From Dryocosmus kuriphilus (taxonomy: Eukaryota; Arthropoda; Insecta; Hymenoptera; Cynipidae), in assembly GCA_038277395.1 (NCBI GenBank), contig CM076196.1, forward strand, positions 29,281,935-29,345,934: a stretch of DNA of 64,000 nt, in the 5' to 3' direction. The position numbers and the translations under genes are program-made. Below are positions 22,008 through 34,162 of the stretch, piece by piece. Position 1 is the stretch's first letter. Each line of letters begins with the position of its first letter. Under the pieces are notes generated by a model, which had not been told where the DNA came from, did not search any database, and saw only the letters and a program-made list of their open reading frames with translations.

Positions 22008-22033
22008 TAGATGAAGTCGCATCGCACAAATAA
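20918..22033 (+). CDS. mariner transposase (DD34D), open reading frame
   Basis: 371 codons from an ATG 180 nt inside the left end. The N-terminal helix-turn-helix pair contains EFRVLIKHYFLRKKT, IKKWFTEFRCGRTST and GRPKEV. The catalytic Asp residues are in VTMDETWIHH, FHQDNARVHT and YSPDLAPSDYFLFP, in DD34D spacing. Cut-and-paste transposition at TA is the family role. Family members end at about 345 residues; here the normal stop is lost, and the frame runs through the right inverted repeat (KSLTYQTALV) and 8 codons into Transib-1, adding a foreign tail. No internal stop or frameshift. Whether the longer C-terminus still works is unknown. Confidence 0.9.
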   Translation: MEKSEFRVLIKHYFLRKKTITETKERLDKYYGNSAPSISMIKKWFTEFRCGRTSTSDAERSGRPKEVITPEIVDKIHGKILDDRRIKVREVSEAIGISTERVHHILHEYLDMKKLSARWVPRLLTIEHKRNRVTTSKECLAMLSRNPNELLRRFVTMDETWIHHNTPETKEQSKQWVSPGERAPKKAKMGLSANKIMATVFWDACGIIHIDYLQKGKMINGQYYSELLDIFDIDLKQKVLFHQDNARVHTCVVAMGNIHELGYELLPLPAYSPDLAPSDYFLFPNLKKWLGGKRFGSNEGVITETNAYFEDLDKTYHLEGIKKLENRWTKCIELKGDYVEKCNAYLPKKIFLFKKSLTYQTALVDEVASHK

Positions 22034-23479
22034 CAACGCATTGCCGATTTTGTCATTGTTATTGAGTTGCGAACGTTGCCATCGATCATGGTAAGAAAGA
22101 GCTTGTAGTTTACCACTATCTGTTGACCATTTTGGACAATTTCTAAGGGGACGAGTGACGAAACCTGTTCGTTCATGTATTTTAGTTCTTTTATGGTTGT
22201 GGATTCTGTTTCACGCAAAAACTGTAGCCTAGTCGGTCGGCAGTAGCGGGGGGAGGAAGGTTTCGGGTTCTTCCATATGAAAAATTTTTTATTAGTCGCT
22301 GTGTCTTCGGCCGTTAACATGAGAGGCACAAGAGAAGTGAATAAAATGGTTGCATCAGATACGTTTTCATCTTCAAAATTTTGTTTGTACTGACTTTGGC
22401 CCGATGAACGATCGAAACCGTACTTAACAATCAATTGCAAATTTTTTGTTACATTAGAATTCAAAGTTTCAATAACGTCAGATTGAACTGTTAAGAGTCT
22501 AGAACTTGTATGGTCCAACAACGCCTGCAAAGGGACTTCCGCTCGACTTTCGGTTACGGATATATCATTTGCATAATATTGAATTTTTGCTTGTAGTACT
22601 TTATCATATTGAGGGTAAACCCGAGCCTGACACTGTTGCAATCTTTTTCTTACAATTTCATATGCATGGCGAGTCATCTTACCTTCCACAATGTCAGAAA
22701 GCGCAAGTTCCGCAGAAATCTCTGAAACTGGTGTACCAGTTTGTGCTAATTTGTAAGCTACCCGATATTTTGCAGCTCTTTGAGGAAAGTGTGTTAAATC
22801 TTTCAGAACGGAAGCTGCTTGAGTAGCTCCAGATGCCCGTAAAGACATCTGGGTAGCGTACGCTAACTCATATACCTGAGCTGAAACTCGAAGGTCCGCG
22901 GTTTTTTCTTCTCTTTGACCGATCACTTGATGTCGAAAAAGGTTTCGTAGGGCGACAAATAGGTGTTGCAGGTTTTGAAGATGGTCCCACCTTCTTCGAT
23001 AGATTTTTCGACAGCATGTGGAGTCTTGGAAGCAGTTTTTTTTCTGAAAAATAATTTTTGGTAATGCTTATTTGTAAATATGGATTTTCTTGTTTGATTC
23101 GCTAAATCTTAAGAAGCAATTTGTAGATTTGAAATTTTCTCAAACCTGCATTGTTATTTTTTCCCTTAAGCCATAGAGAATATTTCTTCAAAAACTGTGC
23201 TTCCGATCTATTGCACTTTTTCCATCTATGTTTCAAATTTTTTAGCGTTAATCTTATAGATTGCTCTTGATGTGGACCGATCTCGTGAGTTCCTTGCGTC
23301 TGATCCGAAAGTTTTTGCTGCAGGATTTCAAGTTGTTCATCAAAATCCTTCAATATGTTTTTCGACAGCATGGCAAAAATATCTTTACGAGTTCAAACTA
23401 CATTATTGGAACTTGCTCCCGTACAAGAAAAGAATCAATGTAAACAAACCATTTTTTTCATCCCAAAAAAATATATATT

Positions 23480-23880
23480 ATATGCAATCGATTATGTAAA
23501 CATTTCTGATATATTATGATGATTTCTTTTTGAAGAACACCTTATAGATTCTTTCAAGTAATAAGAAAAGCAGGTTTATCTGTATTCTTTTCAAATAGGA
23601 ACGATTCGAAAAGAGAAAAATTCGTTTCAGTAGTACCTCTCAAAATGCAGCCTTAATTATAGCGTTACGCCAGAAACAAGTACATTTCTAAAGGCTTTAC
23701 ATAGAAGGAGGCAAAATGGTGCAAAAGTTTTTGTCATAATACACTTTTTCCAACATAAAAACACAAACTTCTGCGCAACCGAACGTAGCCGATTTACTAT
23801 ATCCAATATTTATCGAAAACTTAGGGAAAAAAGAGACTTTATACTTCTTGAAATTTTCGTTCATTGTTTATAAACAAAAC
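23480..23880. other. Non-coding gap between Transib-1 and the LINE
   Basis: AT-rich, with no ORF, repeat or RNA signal that I can recognise; probably includes the 3' untranslated end of the LINE to its right. Confidence 0.4.
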
Positions 23881-26800
23881 CTAAAATACTGTACTGCAAT
23901 ATTTATCTACTTTTTCACAATCTTCTAACCAGTACTTAAACGTTGCTCTACCTCTCTCACATATCATGCATTTTCTTTCTTCTTCTTTCACCCAGTACTT
24001 GTTCCATTCCTCCGAGTTCCCACGTCTTGCTCTCGCGATCAGTTTCTGCGATCCTCTTTCCCCCTTATTCTCCAAATATTTAGCTATACCCTCTACTTTT
24101 ATCCAGACATCCTTTTCATTATATTTTTCTTCTTTTATTTTATTTTCAATCACTTGCCTTAGTACCTCTCTATCTCTATTCATCAAATTTTGTTGTACTT
24201 TTATTCCCATTATGTGTTCTCTCCTCACTAATTCCCTTGACCAACCATTCCTATTTGGGTACCTTTCTCTTTCTTCTAATCCTTTTCTCCCCCCTAATCC
24301 TAATTCTCTCTCTTCTAAACATGCTTTAACAATCATTCTTCCATTACTTTCCAAGGCTTGTTCTTCAAACTTGCATGCTCTGTTCCCTGCTCTTATCTTA
24401 ATTTTTTCTCTATCTACCTCTTTCAATACTATGTACCATGGCGTGCTTCTATCTAGACCCAGTGTCCATCTAATAAATTTTTCATGCAGTTTTTCCACTT
24501 CCTAGTATTCCCTCCACCCCCAAATTTCCACTTCATACAGTAAAAAACTCATCACTAACGCCTCATGCATTCTCATTCTTCTCTTGAAATCATCTCTAAA
24601 TAATTTCTCTCCTATTCCCCACACCTTCTTCATGACAACAGTTGCACTTTTCACTCTTTCCTTCACATGCCCTCTAATGTTCCCATTTTCCTTAAACAAA
24701 AATCCTAAGTAAACAAATTCTTCTATTTCTTCAATACTTTCTCCTCTTCATCGCCATTCGTCTCTAATTTTTCTTTTCCCACCTCCTTTTCCGAAAACCA
24801 TTACCTTGGACTTTTTTACATTCAGTATTAGCTTCTTTTCCTGCTGATATCTCTCTAATCTTTTCATCATGCTTCTCAAGACATCTACCTCCCTAGCAAG
24901 TAACAAAATATCATCTGCGTATGCCAGAGACCAAAATCTTTTCCTTTCTACTACTACTCCCCCTTCTAATCCTTTTTTAAACTCCTCTTCCATGTCCGCT
25001 ATAAACATTGCGAATAGCAGTGGTCTCAATGGGCAGCCCTGTGTCAACCCAAGCTCTGTCCAGAACTCCTTTAATGTTTCTTTTCCCATTCTAACCCTAT
25101 CCCTGTTTTCCTTGTAAATTTCCCTTACCTTTTCTATTAAACAGTCATTTATTCCCCTTTTCTTCATTACCTCCCACAATTTTTTCCTACTTATCGGTGG
25201 GAACGCGGCCTTTAAATCTACGAAGAACGCACATCGCTTTCCCCCTTTTCTTTCCGTCTCTTTCTCTACCACATGTTGTATTATATATATGTTGTCCAGC
25301 GTACTCCTGCCCTCTCTAAATCCTGACTGATTCTCCGGTAGTATCCCCTTGGCTTCTACCTCCTTCTTTAACCTTTCTGTCAGAACCATCGCATATACCT
25401 TGTAAGCCGTATTCAGGAGTGTTATCCCCCTATAATTATCAACCTTCTCTTTATCTCCTTTCTTGTATATTGGTGTTATCAAACCTTCCCTCCACTCATC
25501 CGGAAATCCGTCCCCTCTCCAAACCCTTTTCACCACCTCTTTCAATTTTCCTCTCGCTTCTTCACTGCTGTAAAACCATACCTCATTACTTAGCCCATCA
25601 CTTCCTCGTGCCTTCCTTTTCTTTAGCCTATTCAATTGCACTTCTACCTGTTCATCCCCTAGCTCCTCATCGTTTTCCTCTCTTACCATTCTCTGCCAGT
25701 CATCTCTCTTCTTTACATTTGAACCTATAGACATTTCATTGAAATGTCTCCTCCAATCTTCCATTTTTATCTTGACACGTATTCCCTCTTTTTTCTTTCT
25801 TATTTTATTTATAAATTTTCACGCCTCGCCCTCCGTTTTAATCCTACCAATTTCTTCCTCTATTTTTTTTTTGCTTCTTTTCATCCTTTCTCTTACATAG
25901 ATCTGTATACTCTTTCCTAATCTTTACATAGTTCGAATTTGCTTCCGTTCCCTTTTTCCCGTTCTTATACGCTTTTTTAACTTTATTTTTATTTTTCCTA
26001 CATTCACTGTCCCACCATGGATTTTTCCAGTTTTTATCCTTTCCCCTCCTAATTTTTATCCTTTTTACTTAATAGCCCTTTTCACCTTTTTCTTTAATTC
26101 TTCCCACACCTTTAATAACTCTACCTTCTCATATTCTAATTTTCTTGTCCTTTCTCTATATTCATTCCTTGTTTCTTCCGTCCACACTTCTTTCTCTACT
26201 ACTTATCCCCCCGATGCTCTCTTTTCTTTATTTATTCTACTTTTTTGACACACAGCTAATGGCTGATGATCCGATTCCACTCTAGACTCTATCTCCATTC
26301 TTTTAATATTCTCTCACCCTTCTGTATTGATTATAACGTAATCTATTACTGTAGATGGATTGGCTCTTATGTAGGTAAATTCCCCTTTCTCATCTCCTTT
26401 CTTATTTCCATTCAATATATGCCAACCCCTTTCTTCCACTAAGCCTAATAGTTCCTTTCCCTCCTTATTAAGAGTATAGTCTTTTATCTTTCTCTCGTTC
26501 TACTTTCCATCTACGTAAACACTCCCTTTCTCCCCTATTCTTGCATTCCAGTCTCCCCCTATTATTAGAATCTCCTCTTCATCTTCTCTTATGCAACTCT
26601 CTATTTATTTTTTTTTTCTTTCCATTTTTATTTCTTTATAAATTGTCACTATTCTATGCGACCTTCCTTTTATTTTTACCCTTCTCTCCTGTAAGCCCTC
26701 TACAGTATCTCCTATAACCTCCTTCTCCTCTAAGTTGTCTTTGACTCCCATTATTATGCCTACACTAGCCTTTCCCTTTTTTCTTGCCGCCCTTTGCAGT

Positions 26801-26975
26801 TCCCATCTAAAACCGTCCGGTAATATACTTCTTGCCTTTTCCTAATCCTTTTCTTCTACCCATGTTTCCGTCAACCCCACTCTATCACATGTTTCGATAT
26901 ATTTCCAAAACTCTTTATCCTTTTTCATTACTCCTGCTACATTCCAAAAGAGAACCTTAACCTCTTTTTCATTTT
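23881..26975 (-). pseudogene. LINE ORF2: APE-type endonuclease, reverse transcriptase and C-terminal region
   Basis: The endonuclease opens with VKVLFWNVAGV and has GLTETWVEEKD (the metal-binding Glu) and VESDHQPL (the SDH motif), but has stops near 26840 and 26315. The RT ORF (25764-24748) reads KARGSDGLSNEVW, ITPIYKKGDKEKVDNYRGITLL, NQSGFREGRSTLDN, FVDLKAAF, GLTQGCPL and AYADDILLLA, with a complete catalytic YADD. The downstream part (24699-23881) has LLYEVEIWGW, FIRWTLGLDRSTP and a Cys-rich end CMICERGRATFKYWLEDC. The palm shows unusual changes (AAFPPI for the usual F-D-S-V, GCPLRPLL for PLSPLL). Endonuclease nicking and target-primed reverse transcription are the family role. Breaks at about 24745 and 24500 plus the stops make it defective. 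Confidence 0.85.
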
Positions 26976-27059
26976 CTTGTCCCCCCTTCCTGCTCTTTCT
27001 TCTCTTTTTCTTTCTTTCATACTTGACCTTATCCTTTCCCTCTCCCCCCGCATTTCTTT

Positions 27060-28144
27060 CTATAAGAAACGCCCATCCGTCTTCTCTAGTTCTTCCTTGT
27101 TCTCATTCCGTCTATGCCACTCCCCTTGTATACGGAGCTTTTGATACCTTACCCTAACTTTCCTACATTTAATCCTATCTTCTTTGGCTATCTCTCTTAT
27201 TTTCCTTTGAATCTCTCTTTCTTTATATGTTAGGTCATGATCCAAGTACACTTTCCTTGGACCTAGCCTTCTCTTAATTTTCATGACTTCTTGTTTCGTT
27301 TCCCAAGAGTCCATCTCTAGGACTAAAATCCCTTTACCATTTGTACCCTGTCCTCTCACTTTCTTTATTTTCCCTCCTGCCCCCAAACTCCTTTTCTAAA
27401 AATTCCTCTACCGTTTTTCTCTTCTTTCTTTCTTGTGTCGTTATGCCTACAATTGTGATGTTGTTTCCTCTGTCCCATCTTGCCCTTTATTTAAATTCCC
27501 TTTCCACCCCACTTACTTTCTTTACAATTCCCTCTAAACTCCCTACTTGCGACGACTCGATTTTTTTTTTCCATTACCTCAATCTTCTTTCTCAGATCCG
27601 TTTGTCCCTTAGTGGCTTCCACCATACCATTCTCTACAACTTCTAATCTCTTTTTTACTCCACCTAACTCGCGATCCCATTTTACTTCCATTCTAGCTAA
27701 GTCCTCCTTAATGCTTTTCCGTTCCATTTTTCCCTCCTGTAGCATTCTTGGGATCAAATCCAGCTTCATCTCCATCGTTTCTTTGTCCATTGCTTCTGTC
27801 ATCGTTTCCTTTCCTGCCTTATCACTACTTCCCGCTACAACCTCCCTTAAGTTAGGCGAACTCTGCGTATTACTTCTTTTAGATTGCTTCTCATCAACCT
27901 CACCTCCTGCCTGTTCTTCCCTTTCTCTTTTCCGTTCTCTGGACCTCCTTCGCGCGTCTACTAGCGACGTCTGGTACCTTAGACTCCGTGTTCTATTTCT
28001 TATCGGACCTGCGTCCGACTTCCCAGTGCGCCGGCTGCCTGACTCACAGCTTCCCCTTCCCTTACGTACCACCAACGGTTTGCCAGTCGGGACCAAAAAT
28101 TCCCCTTTCGACTGCTTCCTTTCCCTCAAGCCCTGCTCATACAC
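27060..28144 (-). pseudogene. LINE ORF1: coiled-coil and RRM-like nucleic-acid-binding protein
   Basis: 28144-27491 encodes a basic N-terminus (RKRE and RRRSRERKRERE), then a heptad-rich segment from about MEMKLDLIPRML to LRKKIEVMEKKN that should form a coiled coil. After a frameshift near 27490, 27386-27060 holds an RRM-like half (GILVLEMDSWETKQEVMKIK) and a Lys/Arg-rich tail (RKIREIAKEDR). This coiled-coil, RRM and basic tail layout matches L1-type ORF1 proteins, which coat the RNA as trimers. Assignment rests on layout, not on a specific motif. Confidence 0.65.
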
Positions 28145-28509
28145 CCGACTGATTATTATCCCCTCCGGCCAGATAGGTCTCGCTCTTACCAGCTCAGAAC
28201 TACACCGCCTAGGAACGGTATAACCCTACAAATCTAGTTCCGCGCACCTAATTCCCTAGTACGAATAAGACTTTTACGCCCGGCTAACATAACCTCCAAA
28301 ATGACATCCCTTTTCCGGCCCTCTTTATAACCTTTAATTCCCTTCCCCTGCTTCGAATTATTTGTTCTACCCTTACCTTTTCACCTCCACTCCTGAACCC
28401 TACCACTTATCCCTTCCTCCATACACTTTCACGACAAATATCACTGTACAAGCATGCACCTTTCACTCAAACGCCCGTTCACTACTTTGCCTGCATGCAA
28501 CCCACAACA

Positions 28510-31500
28510 AATGATAGTGAAAATTTGCGACTAGGCGACATTCATGGTAAAAACCATAAAAAAACTCCACAAATAGCAAGTTTTTTGCGTTTATCTCAGT
28601 AAATACGCAGAACGAGAAAAACACTTTAAACAAAGGTTTTAGCTAGTATAAAAATACATCTTTCTTGTAGAATACACCTTTTGTCTAAAACCATTATTTT
28701 TCGAGAAAAAGAGGATTGCGTTGGAAAAACAAGAAAAAGAGCAAGAAAGTTAAGGAAATGCGTTCGGTCACGCTTTCTTTCAATTTTGTTAAAACTTCCT
28801 GCATTTATGTAAATTGACGCGCTGATTCCGAATATGATAATGAAAATTGTCGACAAAGCGACTTTCGTGGCAAAAACCATAAAAACACCACAAAAACCCC
28901 CATTTTTTGCGTTTATCTCAGTAACTACGGAGGACTAAGACAAATATTTCAAACAAAGTTTTAGCTAGTATAAAAATACACCTTTTTGCTTATATAAACT
29001 TTTTGTCTAAAACGATTATTTTTTTAGAAAAAGAGGATTGCGTTGGAAAAACAAGAAAAAGATTAAGAAAGTTACGGTAATGCGTTCGGTCACGCCTTCT
29101 TCCAATTTTGTTAAAAACTCTTGCATTTACATAAATTGACGGGCTCATTACGAATATGATAATGAAAATTGGCGACAAAGCGACCTTCATGGCGAAAACC
29201 ATAAAAACACCACAAAAATCACGTTTTTTGCGTTTATCTCAGTAACCACGTAGAATTAAGACAAATATTTTAAACAAAAGTTTTTGCTAGTTTAAAGTAC
29301 ACCTTTTTTCTTGCCTACAATTTTTGTCTAAAGCCATTATTTTTTGGGAAAAAGAGGATTGCATTAGAGAAACAAGAAGAAGATTAAGAAGGTTACGGAA
29401 ATGCGTTCGGTCACGTTTTCTTCCAATTTTGTTAAAACTTCTTGCATTTACGTAAATTGACAATCGGATTACGAATATGATAATGAAAATTGTCGACAAA
29501 GCGACTTTCGTGGCCAGAACCATAAAAACACTACAAAAATCACGTTTTTTTTGCGTTTACTTCAGTAACTGCGCAGAATTAATACAAATATTTTAAACAA
29601 AAGTTTTAGGTAGTATAAAAATACATATTTTTGCTTCTATACACTTTTTATCTAAGGCCATTATTTTTTGAAAATCAGAGGATTACGTTGGAAAAACAAG
29701 AAAAAGACGAAGAAAGTGAAGAAAATGCGTTCGGTCACGCTTTCTTCCAATTTTTGTTAAAACTTCTTATATTTATGTAACTTGACGGGCTGATTACGAA
29801 TATGATAATGAAAATTGTCGACAAAGCGACTTTCATGGCGAAAACCATAAAAACCACAAAAATCACGTTTGTGCGTTTATTTCAGTAACTACACAGAATT
29901 AAGACAAATATTTCAAACAAAGTTTTAGCTAGTATAAAATTACATCTTTTTTCTTATATAAACTTTTTGTCTAAAGCCATTATTTTTTGAGAAAAAGAGG
30001 ATTGCGTTGGAAAAACAAGAAAAAGATGAAGAAAGTTAAGGAAATGCGTTCGGTCACGCTTCTTTCCAATTTGTTAAAACTTCTTATATTTAAGTAATAT
30101 GACGCGCTCATTGCGAATATGATAATAAAAATTGTCGACAAAACGATTTTCATGGTGAAAACCATCAAAAAACACCACAAAAATCACGTTTTTTGCGTTT
30201 ATCTCAGTAAATACGCAGAACTAAGACAAATATTTCAAACAAAGTTTTAGCTAGTATAAAAATACACCTTTTTGCTTATATAAACTTTTTGTCTAAAACG
30301 ATTATTTTTTTAGAAAAAGAGGATTGCGTTGGAAAAACAAGAAAAAGATTAAGAAAGTTACGGTAATGCGTTCGGTCACGCTTTCTTCCAATTTTGTTAA
30401 AACTTCTTGCATTTACGTAAATTGACGCGCTCATTACGAATATGATAATGAAAATTGTCGACAAAGCGACCTTCATGGCGAAAACCATAAAAACACCACA
30501 AAAATCACGTTTTTTGCGTTTATCTCAGTAACCACGTAGAATTAAGACAAATATTTTTAACAAAAGTTTTAGCTAGTATAAAAGTACACCTTTTTTCTTG
30601 TATAAACTTTTTGACTAAAGCCATTACTTTGTGGGAAAAAGAGGATTGCATTAGAGAAACCAGAAGAAGATTAAGAAGGTTACGGAAATGCGTTCGGTCA
30701 CTTTTTCTTCCAATTTTGTTAAAACTTCTTGCATTTATGTAAATTGACGCGCTGATTACGAATATGATAATGAAAATTGTCGACAAAGCGACCTTCATGG
30801 CGAAAACCATAAAAACACCACAAAAATCACGTTTTTTGCGCTTATCTCAGTAACCACGTAGAATTAAGACAAATATTTTGAACAAAAGTTTTTGCTAGTA
30901 TAAAAGTACACCTTTTTTCTTGTATAAACTTTTTGACTAAAGCCATTACTTTGTGGGAAAAAGAGGATTGCATTAGAGAAACAAGAAAAAGATTAAGAAG
31001 GTTACGGAAATGCGTTCGGTCACGTTTTCTTCCAATTTTTGTTAAAACTTCTTATATTTATGTAACTTGACGGGCTGATTACGAATATGATAATGAAAAT
31101 TGTCGACAAAGCGACCTTCATGGCGAAAACCATAAAAACACCACAAAAATCACGTTTTTTGCGCTTATCTCAGTAACCACGTAGAATTAAGACAAATATT
31201 TTGAACAAGAGTTTTTGCTAGTATAAAAGTACACCTTTTTTCTTGTATACACTTTTTGACTAAAGGCATTACTTTGTGGGAAAAAGAGGATTGCATTAGA
31301 GAAACAAGAAAGAGATTAAGAAGGTTACGGAAATGCGTTAGGTCACGTTTTCTTCCAATTTTGTTAAAACTACTTATATTTATGTAACTTGACGCTCTGA
31401 TTACGAATATGATCATGAAAATTGTCGACAAAGCGACTTTCATGGCCAGAACCATAAAAACACCACAAAAATCACGTTATTTGCGTTTACTTCAGTAACT

Positions 31501-33930
31501 GCGCAGAATTAAGACAAATATTTTAAACAAAAGTTTTTGCTAGTATAAAAGTACACCTTTTTTTTCTTGTATAAACTTTTTGACTAAAGCCATTACTTTG
31601 TGGGAAAAAGAGGATTGCATTAGAGAAACAAGAAAAAGATTAAGAAGGTTACGGAAATGCGTTCGGTCACGTTTTCTTCCAATTTTTGTTAAAACTTCTT
31701 ATATTTATGTAACTTGACGGGCTGATTACGAATATGATAATGAAAATTGTCGACAAAGCGACCTTCATGGCGAAAACCATAAAAACACCACAAAAATCAC
31801 GTTTTTTTGCGCTTATCTCAGTAACCACGTAGAATTAAGACAAATATTTTGAACAAGAGTTTTTGCTAGTATAAAAGTACACCTTTTTTCTTGTATACAC
31901 TTTTTGATTAAAGGCATTACTTTGTGGGAAAAAGAGGATTGCATTAGAGAAACAAGAAAGAGATTAAGAAGGTTACGGAAATGCGTTAGGTCACGTTTTC
32001 TTCCAATTTTGTTAAAACTACTTATATTTATGTAACTTGACGCTCTGATTACGAATATGATCATGAAAATTGTCGACAAAGCGACTTTCATGGCCAGAAC
32101 CATAAAAACACCACAAAAATCACGTTATTTGCGTTTACTTCAGTAACTGCGCAGAATTAAGACAAATATTTTAAACAAAAGTTTTAGGTAGTATAAAAGT
32201 ACACCTTTTTTCTTGTATACACTTTTTGACTAAAGCCATTACTTTGTGGGAAAAAGAGGATTGCATTAGAGAAACAAGAAAAAGATTAAGAAGGTTACGG
32301 AAATGCGTTCGGTCACGTTTTCTTCCAATTTTGTTAAAACTTCTTATATTTATGTAACTTGACGCTCTGATTACGAATATGATAATGAAAATTATCGACA
32401 AAGCGACCTTCATGGCGAAAACCATAAAAACACCACAAAAATCACGTTTTTTGCGCTTATCTCAGTAACCAAGTAGAATTAAGACAAATATTTTGAACAA
32501 AAGTTTTTGCTAGTATAAAAGTACACCTTTTTTCTTGTATACACTTTTTGACTAAAGCCTTACTTTGTGGGAAAAAGAGGATTGCATTAGAGAAATAAGA
32601 AAAAGACTAAGAAGGTTACGGAAATGCGTTTGGTCACGTTTTCTTCCAATTTTGTTAAAACTACTTATATTTATGTAACTTGACGCTCTGATTACGAATA
32701 TGATCATGAAAATTGTCGACAAAGCGACTTTCATGGCCAGAACCATAAAAACACCACAAAAATTACGTTTTTTGCGTTTACTTCAGTAACTGCGCAGAAT
32801 TAAGACAAATATTTTTAACAAAAGTTTTAGGTAGTATAAAAGTACACCTTTTTTCTTGTATACACTTTTTGACTAAAGCCATTACTTTGTGGGAAAAAGA
32901 GGATTGCATTAGAGAAACAAGAAAAAGATTAAGAACGTTACGGAAATGCGTTCGGTCACGCTTTTTTCCAATTTTGTTAAAACTTCTTATATTTATGTAA
33001 TATGACGCGCTCATTGCGAATATGATAATAAAAATTGTCGACAAAACGATTTTCATGGTGAAAACCATCAAAAAACACCACAAAAGTCACGTTTTTTGCG
33101 TTTATCTCAGTAAATACGAAGAATTTCGAAAAACATTTTAAACAGAAGTTTTAGCTAGTATAAAAATGCATCTTCCTTGTAGACTACACTTCTTACCTAA
33201 AACCATTCGTTTTTGAGAAAAAGAGGATTGCTTTGGAAAAACAAGAAAAAGACGAAGAAAGTTAAGGAAATGCCTTCGGTCACGCTTTCTTCCAATTTTG
33301 TTAAAACTTCTTATATTTATGTAACTTGACGCGCTGATTACGAATATGATAATGAAAATTGTCGAAAAAGCGATTTTCATGGTGAAAACATAAAATTACT
33401 ACCATAAAGATCATGTTTTTTGCGTTTATCTCAGTAACTACGCTAGTTTATAAAAATGTTTGAAACAGAAGTTTTAGCGAGTATAAAAAGACATCTTCTT
33501 CCTTATATACACGTTTTGCTTAAAACCATTATTTTTTGAGAAAAAGAGGACTGCGTTGGAAAAACAAGAAAAAGATGAAGAAAGTTACGGAAATGCGTTC
33601 GGTCACGCTTTCTTCCAATTTTGTTAAAACTTCTTATATTTATGTAGCTTGACGCGCAGATTACGAATATGATAATGAAAATTGTCGAAAAAGCGACTTT
33701 CATGGCAAAAACCATAAAAACACTACAAAAATCACGTTTTTTGCGTTTATGTCAGTAACTACCCAGAATTTAGAAAAATGTTTTGAACAAAAGCTTTAGC
33801 GAGTATAAAAATATATCTTTTTTACTTATATACACTGTTTGTCTAAAACAATTATTTTTTGCCAAAAAGAGGATTGCATTGAAAAAACAAGAAAAAGATG
33901 AAGAAAGTTACGGAAATGCGTTCGGTCTCG
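28510..33930. repeat. 322-bp satellite, about 17 tandem units, with a two-unit higher-order repeat
   Basis: The word GATAATGAAAATTGTCGAC recurs every 297-337 bp, mostly 321-323, from 28512 to 33672. Each unit also has GCGTTTATCTCAGTAAC, GAGGATTGCnTT and GCGTTCGGTCACG. Units at 31165-31455 and 31813-32103 are nearly identical and about 648 bp apart, while neighbours differ more, so a dimer has been amplified. The last unit stops at GCGTTCGGTC near 33930. Short minus-strand ORFs inside units are by-products. Centromeric or heterochromatic satellite is plausible but unproven. Confidence 0.9.
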
Positions 33931-34118
33931 CTCGTCCCCCTTTTCCAAGGTTAATGGGGGGGGGGGCTACGCAAAGGGTGGCTCAAAATAACTTTTTTTT
34001 TTTTACGACGCACCCCCCTATTTTGTGAGTTTTCCGGAGAAAATAATTCCCTATCTTTTCTTTTTCTTTTTTTTTTTTTTTTCGATTTTTGGTGCTGCCT
34101 CAAGGGCCCCGAAAAATA
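33931..34118. other. Low-complexity link between the satellite and the foldback-element end
   Basis: G-run (GGGGGGGGGG near 33957), T-runs and a TTTTCTTTTTC tract; no gene. Confidence 0.5.
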
Positions 34119-34162
34119 CGAACGTTTCAGAAAGTATAAGTTTCTGAAACGGCACATTGCTA
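34119..34162. mobile_element. Terminal end of a second hAT-like foldback element
   Basis: Its reverse complement starts TAGCAATGTGCCGTTTCAG and agrees with 1625-1668 at all but about two of 41 positions. Its partner end is not visible upstream, and mitochondrial sequence begins at the next base. Confidence 0.7.

Larger units (their letters stand above)
19911..23371 (-). pseudogene. Transib-1: RAG1-like DDE transposase, interrupted by a mariner
   Basis: On the minus strand: an N-terminal part at 23371-23102, then SSDRSKRRK, a poly-A frameshift near 22905, and the long ORF 22926-22010. That ORF has DRSSGQSQYKQ (first catalytic Asp region), WKNPKPSSPRYCRPTRLQF and MIDGNVRN, and the zinc-binding CYLCDATSST. 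The mariner at 20739-22007 cuts here. It continues LATLHAWIHFFEYFLHIGFK, LIVDAPKSGGYGNSNDGNT and PTSIHEILIHG, then LPIGLFSEEA, where the catalytic Glu lies, followed by a stop at 20186-20188 and SRNKNAKRYR. The order parallels the RAG1 core (CDG, ALHCD, NGN, WASEG). The first Asp sits in FDRSSGQ. Inactive by stops and insertion. Confidence 0.8.
23881..28505 (-). mobile_element. LINE-1-like (ORF1 + APE-endonuclease/RT) non-LTR retrotransposon, purine-skewed
   Basis: Minus-strand element with ORF1 (28144-27060) and ORF2 (about 26975-23881). Its sense strand is strikingly purine-rich, so the plus strand reads as long C/T tracts. 28145-28505 would be the 5' untranslated region. The 5' end abuts the satellite near 28508. 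No target duplication or poly-A tail was found. The clade is not determined. Confidence 0.75.

Noticed and set aside
23966..28223. Long plus-strand ORFs rich in Ser, Leu, Phe and Pro within the LINE
   Set aside because: They are the antisense of the purine-rich LINE ORFs, which carry the real RT and endonuclease motifs.
28626..33715. A row of similar minus-strand ORFs (MVFAMKVALSTIFIIIF...) that looks like a tandem family of small hydrophobic secreted or membrane proteins
   Set aside because: They recur with the 322-bp satellite period, lack consistent stops and lengths, and vary as the satellite does. They are by-products of the repeat, not genes.
28510..33930. Regularly spaced repeat considered as CRISPR-like or as carrying a CENP-B box
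   Set aside because: Units are contiguous 322-bp copies without unique spacers, in a eukaryotic context. No good CENP-B box is visible; GCGTTCGGTCACG is only superficially similar.
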